64,000 bases of DNA from Papiliotrema nemorosa (Eukaryota > Basidiomycota > Tremellomycetes > Tremellales > Rhynchogastremaceae), in NCBI GenBank assembly GCA_032158125.1, contig JASKOT010000017.1, positions 62,001-126,000 of the forward strand, read 5' to 3'. Numbering within the stretch: position 1 is the first letter of the stretch; the number at the start of each line of letters is the position of its first letter. The position numbers and the translations under genes were made by a program. Under the pieces are notes generated by a model. It worked only from the letters and a program-made list of their open reading frames with translations. It did not search any database and had not been told where the DNA came from. Positions 57,961 through 64,000 of the stretch are shown one piece after another.

Positions 57961-60478
57961 CTAGTATCCAGCCGCAACACCGTTCTTCCTTGAATCGCTT
58001 GCAGCCCAGATCGTCCCATTCTCTATGACGATGCCTTGTACTGCTCATCAGCCAGAGATTGCAGCTCCGACTCACTCTCAGCAATCCCGAGGTTGATGTC
58101 AAACTCCTGCACTATATGGCCCTTCGCCTCCAGATCCGCAACTAGCTCCTTGTCGCTTCCTTCTGGCCCGACCTCGATTGTCGTCTCTGATGGTGCTATC
58201 TGATTATGCACTCTAGGTCTCTCTATGGCGGCTGAGATGTCGAGCCCGCATTCCAAGTTGAGAATGACCTGCGTGACAGCGGGGAAGATGCGAGATCCAC
58301 CCGAGCCTCCCAGCACAGCATACAGGGTGTGATCCTCATTCATAATGATAGTTGCGGCAGTGGACGAGAGAGGCCTGCCATCAGGTCTGGACACAAATGT
58401 AGGGTCTCACTAACCTCTTGCCCGGGGAGGGATAATTCCAAGGCGAAGGCAAAAGACCAAAGGCGTCCGCAGCTCCAGGGACCGCGAAGTCGTCTAGGTT
58501 GTCAACTTGGTTCCGGTAATCTTGCTCATAGGCTCACCCTGTTCATCGTTGAAGATGATGCCCGTCTCGGGACACATGACATGGCTCCCCTGATTATTCA
58601 GCTATCATCCGATTGCTTGGCTTACCCAGATCAAGTTTACCTATCGTTAGTACGGTAATCACTCCGGGACAGTGATCACTCACAGTGGTCGTGACACTGG
58701 CAACTCCGCCCCATTGGTCTACCACGCTGAGATGGGTCGTACCGTGGTCGATAGGGGTATCATGCTGCAGCCCATAGTAGCCAAAACCATGGGTTGAGTT
58801 CTGTCAGGTCAGCTATAGCCACATACACCCATTACACCCACATCAGTCAGATTCCGGCGAATCTCATCCGCCCAGGCTTTTGTCCTGAACTCGTTGATCC
58901 GTGTCAAGTTTTTGGCAAAAGATGGATCGGTGATCTCTGATCTTGCTCCGAAGCCAAACTTCATCGCTTCGATGAGTCGATGTGTGTTCAACGGAGAGTC
59001 GAGGCATCCAGCCTGAGAGATGTTGTATGGTTCGAGAATATTCAGCATTCCGAGCAGGATGCCCCCCCTGAACATGAGTTGTGGGAACACAGTCTCATGA
59101 AGACCACTCACGAAGAAGGAGCATTCGTGGTGTATATTGTCTTGCCGTTGTAAGTCTGGTGAATTGCAGGATGTCGCAAAGCCTCGTAACTTCGCAGCTG
59201 ACGTCAGAGATGGACGTATCACTGCACTCACATCATCGAGTTCCATGATTCCCCCACTCTTCTGAATCGTCCGTATGCTGCTCTTGGCGATATCTCCGTG
59301 GTAGAATGCCTGTGCCCCTTCCTTTGCGATCTTCTCCAGGGTCCTTCCGTAATTGACGCGTTTGATGTAATCACCTTCGACTGCAAGATATCCCTGGGGG
59401 GCATAAACATCTTTCCAAGCTGGCGAGTTGAGCATGAATTGACTAATGATCAGTCTCTCCACTTGTCAAGGGGCATTCAGCATACCCGAAAATCTACCAG
59501 TCAGTCTGGAAGATGCGGGATGACGCCTGGAAGACTCACTCTTAAACGTCGAGCTAATTCTCGACTGACATGCCATCCTCTTGCAAGCTCTGCAACAGGC
59601 ATCACGACCTGTTCCCAATCCAATCGTCCGTACATCTTGTGAGCTATTCGTCAGCATCGCTACCTGTATACAGGTTTTCACACACCCATCTCCAATCCCC
59701 TCAATTCTCCAGGTACACCTACAGCCAATCCACCGACTTGTGCAGCAGCCCTTCCGGCTTGTTTCGTCCCGTACATCCACTTGTCACTCTTGGCGGGACT
59801 CGTCTCCCTAAAGTCGATGGCCCATATTCCCGCTTCTTTCTCTTTCACACCGGGCAAAGGAGAGTCTTCGGGCACTCGAACAACCATGAAGCCGCCTCCA
59901 CCTATGCCCGATGAGAAGGCGTTGAGGAGACCGATACAGAGTGTGGTGGTGACTGCTGCATCGACGGCTGTCCCATTGAGGTCCCGGAGAATGTGCACGC
60001 CCAGCTCTGAACAAGTTTTGTCTTCTGATGCCACTGCGCCCGACTTGGCTTCTATCAGATACGCCTCGTTCCGGGGTAGACCTGATGGCTGATTCGTTAG
60101 CTGATGATTATGCCCAAATTTGGAACCAACGGGAGGAAGCTTGAAGATGGGAGGTACCATGGGGCCATCCCCGAGGGGTTTCTCTCCTCTTCCAGCTCGT
60201 TTGGCAATGAGCCAGCCGAAGACCATTCCGAGAAGAATGAGAATAGTATAGACTAGTAGTCTAGCCACAGTCGATGCATTCCGCCGTTGTGTGGTGGGCG
60301 AGTAGGCCTGCTGATCATCGTCCTCCAATGCTATACGGTCTCGGGGTGTAGCCCAAAAAGACCATCTTCGCCATTTCGACCTTTCGGACGTGTTATTGAC
60401 GTGACCTTGGCTGTTGGAGGTGGGGAGCAGCCCTTCTGTCTCCTCTGGATCGCCTCCTTGCCTTGATCCAGATGGCAT
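57961..60478 (-). CDS. Gamma-glutamyltranspeptidase (glutathione hydrolase), type II membrane form
   Basis: Cleaves the gamma-glutamyl bond of glutathione outside the cytosol or in the vacuole. The cytosolic tail (MPSGSRQGGDPEETEGLLP) is followed by one signal anchor, ARLLVYTILILLGMVFGWLI. The large-subunit part has AKSGAVASEDKTCSELGVH, GTAVDAAVTTTLCIGLLNAF, SSGIGGGGFMVVR, DFRETSP and QVGGLAVGVPGELRG. The autoprocessing threonine is in HGTTHLSVVDQWGGVAS (near 58690-58745), the start of the small subunit. GGSGGSRIFPAVTQVILN follows. The stop is at 57961: splicing GAGA|GTGAGT...GAGCAG gives IQGIVIENGTIWAASDSRK and NGVAAGY*, the usual family end; unspliced reading ends early at 58023. Convergent with NOX (98 bp) and divergent from the SSADH gene. 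Confidence 0.95.
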
Positions 60479-60795
60479 AGTGTGATGTGTCGGCCTAAGT
60501 GTACGCTGGCTTTGTCATCGCAAGCTGATGAGGTGGTCAACATTGGAGCCCCAGATATATCCCTCGGTCATAAGCGAACTATATTTAGGCACGCCCTATC
60601 GGTGTTGATCGTGAGCCTATTTTTAAGCGAAGCTGGCGTTTATCCTACACTTTAGCCGATGGCTAATCGCTCGAGACCAGTCCCGGTCATCCTCCACTGT
60701 AGAGTACGTTCAGAGACAGCCCTCGCCAACGACGACCACTGCGATAAAAATCATCGTCAAAAGACCATCCAGTCGCTTAACAGCTTTCTTACTAA
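60479..60795. promoter_or_regulatory. Bidirectional promoter between GGT and SSADH genes
   Basis: 317 bp shared by two divergent enzyme genes. GATAA words occur at 60640-60644 (minus) and 60743-60747 (plus), the core of sites for nitrogen-regulating GATA factors. Such words are common by chance, so this is only suggestive. Confidence 0.4.
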
Positions 60796-62575
60796 ATGCT
60801 CACTCGATCTACACTCTCGACATCTTGTTTAAAATCATCCACCAGAAAAATCCTCACCGCTCAAATCCCAAGAATCGCTCAATACTCCACCAGACCCTCT
60901 CATCCACTACGAGTCAGCCGAACCGCCGTTGCTTTCCGTCGCAATATGTCAAACTGGCCCACTACCATCTCCAAGGAGAACCCTGTAAGTCGAAGGCGTC
61001 TTATAGAGAGAGATCGACCTGTATTGACGTTCAGCTCGGCTTGGATGACCCGACCCTGTTCATTCAGCATGGTATCTTGAACGGCAAGCACGTCGACGCC
61101 GCGGACGGCAAGACCTTCAACGTGGACAGTGGGTACATCATACGTGTCATGCTGACGCTATAGACCCAGCGACGGGAGAGATCATCGGTACATGCCCCGA
61201 GATGACCGTCGAAGACACCAAAACAGCCATTCAAACCGCCTACGACACTTTCCAGAGTTTCCGAAACTCCACTCCTGCCTCGCGAAATGCCATGCTCTTG
61301 AAACTGCAACGCCTCTTCGACGAGAACGCCAAGGATCTCGCTAGACTGATCGTTTGGGAGAATGGAAAGTCGTGGAATGATGCGTATACTGAGGCTGTCT
61401 ATGCTGGAAGTTACGTTGGGTGGTATGCCCCGGAAGCGCTGAGGACAAACGGAGAGACGATCCCTTGTTCTCTTCCGGGGACAAGGAACTTTACGGTGAA
61501 GCAACCTGTTGGTGTCTGTGCATTGCTGGTACCGTGAGTGCTTACCTAAGCGCCATGGAGATTCCTGCTGACATTCAGGTGGAATTTCCCGGCTGCTATG
61601 ATCGCTCGAAAAGTTGCACCAGTCATCGCTGTTGGATGCACGGCTGTGATCAAGGTGCCGTCCGAGACTCCATACACCAATTTGGCCATCATGGAGCTGG
61701 CCAAGCGAGCAGGCGTACCGGACGGTGTGCTTAATGTCATCACTTGCGAGAAGAACCTGCAGGAGATTGGCCAGGAATTGACCACCAACCCTCTCATCAA
61801 AAAGGTCTCATTCACCGGCTCAACTCGAGTCGGAAAAATCCTCGCCAAGAACTCTGCCGACACCCTGAAGAAGATGTCGCTGGAGCTGGGAGGAAATGCC
61901 CCCTTGATCGTATTTGACGATGCGGACATTCCCACTGCCGTGGCTGGAACTATCGCTTCCAAGTTCAGAGGATCAGGACAGACTTGTGTGTGCGCCAACA
62001 GGATCTATGTCCATGAGGACATTTACGACAAATACGCCGAGGCCCTGGTTGCCAAGGTCAAGGAGTTCAAGACGGGTCCAGGTTTCGACGAGGGTGTCAC
62101 CCACGGTCCTCTTATCCACGCTCGACAACAAGCCAAAGTGCAGGAACACGTCGATGATGCGGTGTCAAAGGGCGCAAAGGTCTTGGTCGGAGGTAAAAAG
62201 GGCAAGGGAACAATCTACGAGCCTACAGTCCTCTCCAATGTGCCCAACGACTGCCTTTTGACAGGAGAGGAGACGTTTGGACCTCTTGCGGCTTTGATCA
62301 AGTTCAGCACAGAGGAGGAAGTCATCAAACTCGCCAACAATAGCGAGGTCGGCCTGGCGGGTTACTTCTTCTCTCAGGACTCGGACAGAATCTGGAGAGT
62401 CGCAGATGCCTTGGAGACGGGTATGGTCGGTGCCAACACTGGTGCCATTTCTCAAGCTGTCATTCCATTCGGAGGCATCAAAGAGTCGGGCTACGGAAAG
62501 GAAGGAGGTCACCAGGGAACAGAAGAGTATCTAGTGACCAAGCTTATTGCGCTCGGATCTAGAATCAAGCAATAA
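60796..62575 (+). CDS. UGA2: Succinate-semialdehyde dehydrogenase, NAD(P)+, mitochondrial form
   Basis: Oxidises succinic semialdehyde to succinate, the last step of GABA use. The N-terminus MLTRSTLSTSCLKSSTRKIL is a likely mitochondrial presequence, with a second Met (MSNWPTT) about 50 residues on that could start a cytosolic form. Family motifs: LFIQHGILNGKHVDAADGKT, NPATGEIIGTCPE, PWNFPAAMIARKVAPVIAVG, KVPSETP, FTGSTRVGK (NAD binding), LELGGNAPLIVFDDAD (catalytic Glu), RGSGQTCVCANRIYVH (catalytic Cys), EETFGPLAAL, and IPFGGIKESGYGKEGGHQG, whose end is characteristic of SSADH rather than other aldehyde dehydrogenases. Four exons with introns at about 60986-61034, 61130-61164 and 61534-61579. 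Divergent from GGT, convergent with PMT4. Confidence 0.93.
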
Positions 62576-62795
62576 GTGTAATATGCAAGTGATGAGAAGC
62601 CTCAACAAGATCTCCAAATCCATTTCGCCTCGGTCAGCTTCACTCTGATCCGCACGCAAAACCTCTGCCGCAGCGGTAGGATGCAAAAGGTGGAGCGGAT
62701 GTTGACTTGTCCGTGTTCTGCGCCATTTCAAGCTACTGCAATCCATCTTCAATGGTGAGATGCATGCAGTTTGTCGTGCTGTATGTTCGGCTCGT

Positions 62796-64000
62796 CTATA
62801 CATCATGCGTGATCTTCGCCTCGAAATGTAACGTCCAGCTGGACAGAAGCTTTCTTCGGTTGACCTGTTCACCCGTCAGGCTATGACGTTAGCGCGATCA
62901 TTACAAGGCTCGAGTGTGACTTACGTGAGACCGTAAGTCAGCGGCGCAATGAAGAGCCAAGAGGCGATAACAATCGCCAGCACCACCAACACACCTCCCC
63001 AAGCGGCTCGGCTCAATTTGGCTCTGACAGCCGGTCTGAGTCGAGTTCTCACTCCCGCAATGGAGACTGGGTAATTTACCGTTTCAATGAGGATGAAATT
63101 GAGGACAGCGCCAGCGACAAGAGCCGAAGCGAGGTGAGCTGGAAGGTAGTGGTGCAGGAACTTTTGTCGGGTCATGAGGTAGAATGGGAAGTAGTGGAAT
63201 GCCCATGCACCCAGGAAGAATCCAGTGTTTCGGTACATTCGGTTTCGGATACCTGTCATCAGCTGCGTCTTTGCAACCACGCACCATCTTCAATAGGGTC
63301 AAGTCCTCGTCGTCGGGCTAGCATATCCGCACCGAGGATACCGATGAAGACCGAGACCGCAATTGCGCATACCCACCATCCGAGCAAGTTGCCGATCATG
63401 TAGATCTGTTGGTTCGTCTCTGAGTCTGTCCAGAAAGAAACGCCGCTCAAGCAGAATGGCCATTCTACCGGGTCCGAAGCATATGGATGGCTCGCAGTGA
63501 GACCCGCGTTATGTTGCAACATCAAAATTTGCAACTCGACAAACTTCTTGATGAAGCTTCTGCTCTTTGTCTGTTTTGGCTCGACATGGACGGTTCGGTT
63601 TCTGAAGTCGTTGCCTGATCCATCGGCGATGATGTCGTCGACGAACCAGAAGGTGGTCCGATCAAGAGTATTCTTGTTGCCGTTCACCTCCTGCTGGCCG
63701 TGGGCCCATGTTGGCAAAGGCTTGGGGTGAGTCCAAAGCAATACTCGAGTCGGCATATGCATGAGCTTGAAGTGGCCGGAAAGGGATTTCCACGCTTCTC
63801 CTTCGTGAGCATCATTGATCTGAAGTTGGAAAAGAGTGTCGTTTCGCCTTGTCTCATCTTCTGGGTTGGCAGTAGTGAACTCCTGATTGGTTGGCATGAG
63901 GGGTGAAGCCACGTCGTGTGTCAGGAGGACGGTGTTGGTGTTGACATGCAAGAGCTGGATCACATCGTTGTGTCGAACAACTCGACCTCGACCAGTATCC
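62796..64000 (-). CDS. PMT4: Protein O-mannosyltransferase Pmt4, C-terminal part (cut by the window end)
   Basis: ER enzyme that starts O-mannosyl glycans on secretory proteins. The 5' part lies beyond 64000. What is present: the end of the MIR region (DTLFQLQINDAHEGEAWKSL, KLMHMPTRVLLWTHPKPLP), the luminal segment, KKFVELQILMLQHNAGLTAS, then HPYASDPVEWPFCLSGVSFW and QQIYMIGNLLGWWVCAIAVS. After an intron come RNTGFFLGAWAFHYFPFYLM, RQKFLHHYLPAHLASALVAG and SWLFIAPLTYGLT. The last intron is about 62883-62926 (branch GCTAAC, acceptor CATAG). It gives LTGEQVNRRKLLSSWTLHF and EAKITHDV*, setting the stop at 62796. The HPYAS block and VEWPF favour the Pmt4 subfamily over Pmt1/2. Convergent with the SSADH gene, 220 bp apart. 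Confidence 0.93.

Noticed and set aside
58023..58394. GGT ending at 58023 (unspliced reading ...DEQYKASS)
   Set aside because: Splicing the last intron gives the conserved end NGVAAGY at 57961.

Overview
The window is nuclear DNA from a basidiomycete fungus, most likely a Tremellomycete close to the Cryptococcus, Kwoniella, Tremella or Saitozyma group. The evidence is compact gene packing on both strands, many introns of about 40-60 nt per gene with a CTGAC/CTGAT branch site a few bases before the acceptor, moderately high GC, and protein matches to fungal families. I could not search databases, so the placement is an inference. I see no bacterial, phage, transposon, CRISPR or tRNA features.

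Layout: 91-5659(+) class V myosin; 5885-6277(-) small membrane protein; 6929-8581(+) IMPACT/Yih1-like protein; 8882-10242(+) DUF218 membrane protein; 10524-10736(-) possible TATA-driven small ORF; 11066-12550(-) C2H2 zinc-finger factor; 14681-16631(+) Rad21/Scc1 cohesin kleisin; 16904-19849(+) Vid28/ARMC8-like GID subunit; 20130-21521(-) SAP-like plus membrane protein; 23064-25931(+) Zn2Cys6 factor; 26232-27742(-) unknown basic protein; 27794-29110(-) Tap42; 29367-32814(-) Snt2; 33102-33830(-) unknown; 34339-36981(+) LtrA-type membrane protein; 37168-39633(-) eIF3b; 39889-43523(-) and 44769-48103(+) a head-to-head pair of paralogous family-2 glycosyltransferases; 48565-52851(-) mitochondrial RNA polymerase; 53249-54694(-) acidic protein with an RGG tail; 55202-57862(+) NADPH oxidase; 57961-60478(-) gamma-glutamyltranspeptidase; 60796-62575(+) succinate-semialdehyde dehydrogenase; 62796-64000(-) C-terminal half of a Pmt4-type O-mannosyltransferase, cut by the window edge.

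Most genes are housekeeping: polarised transport, cohesion, TOR/PP2A signalling, chromatin, translation initiation, mitochondrial transcription, secretory glycosylation. They do not form one pathway. The more accessory parts are the divergent glycosyltransferase pair (39.9-48.1 kb) and the redox/glutathione/GABA block at 55.2-62.6 kb. In that block the Nox gene is convergent with GGT, and GGT is divergent from SSADH across a 317-bp shared promoter.

Observations most worth follow-up: an apparently intact Nox in a lineage whose best-known members lack one; several GC-AG introns in the myosin and Nox genes; the inverted glycosyltransferase duplication; a SAP-like/transmembrane protein resembling inner-nuclear-membrane designs; a fungal LtrA protein; and an MCB element upstream of RAD21. 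I did not find a clear wholly new multi-gene system.
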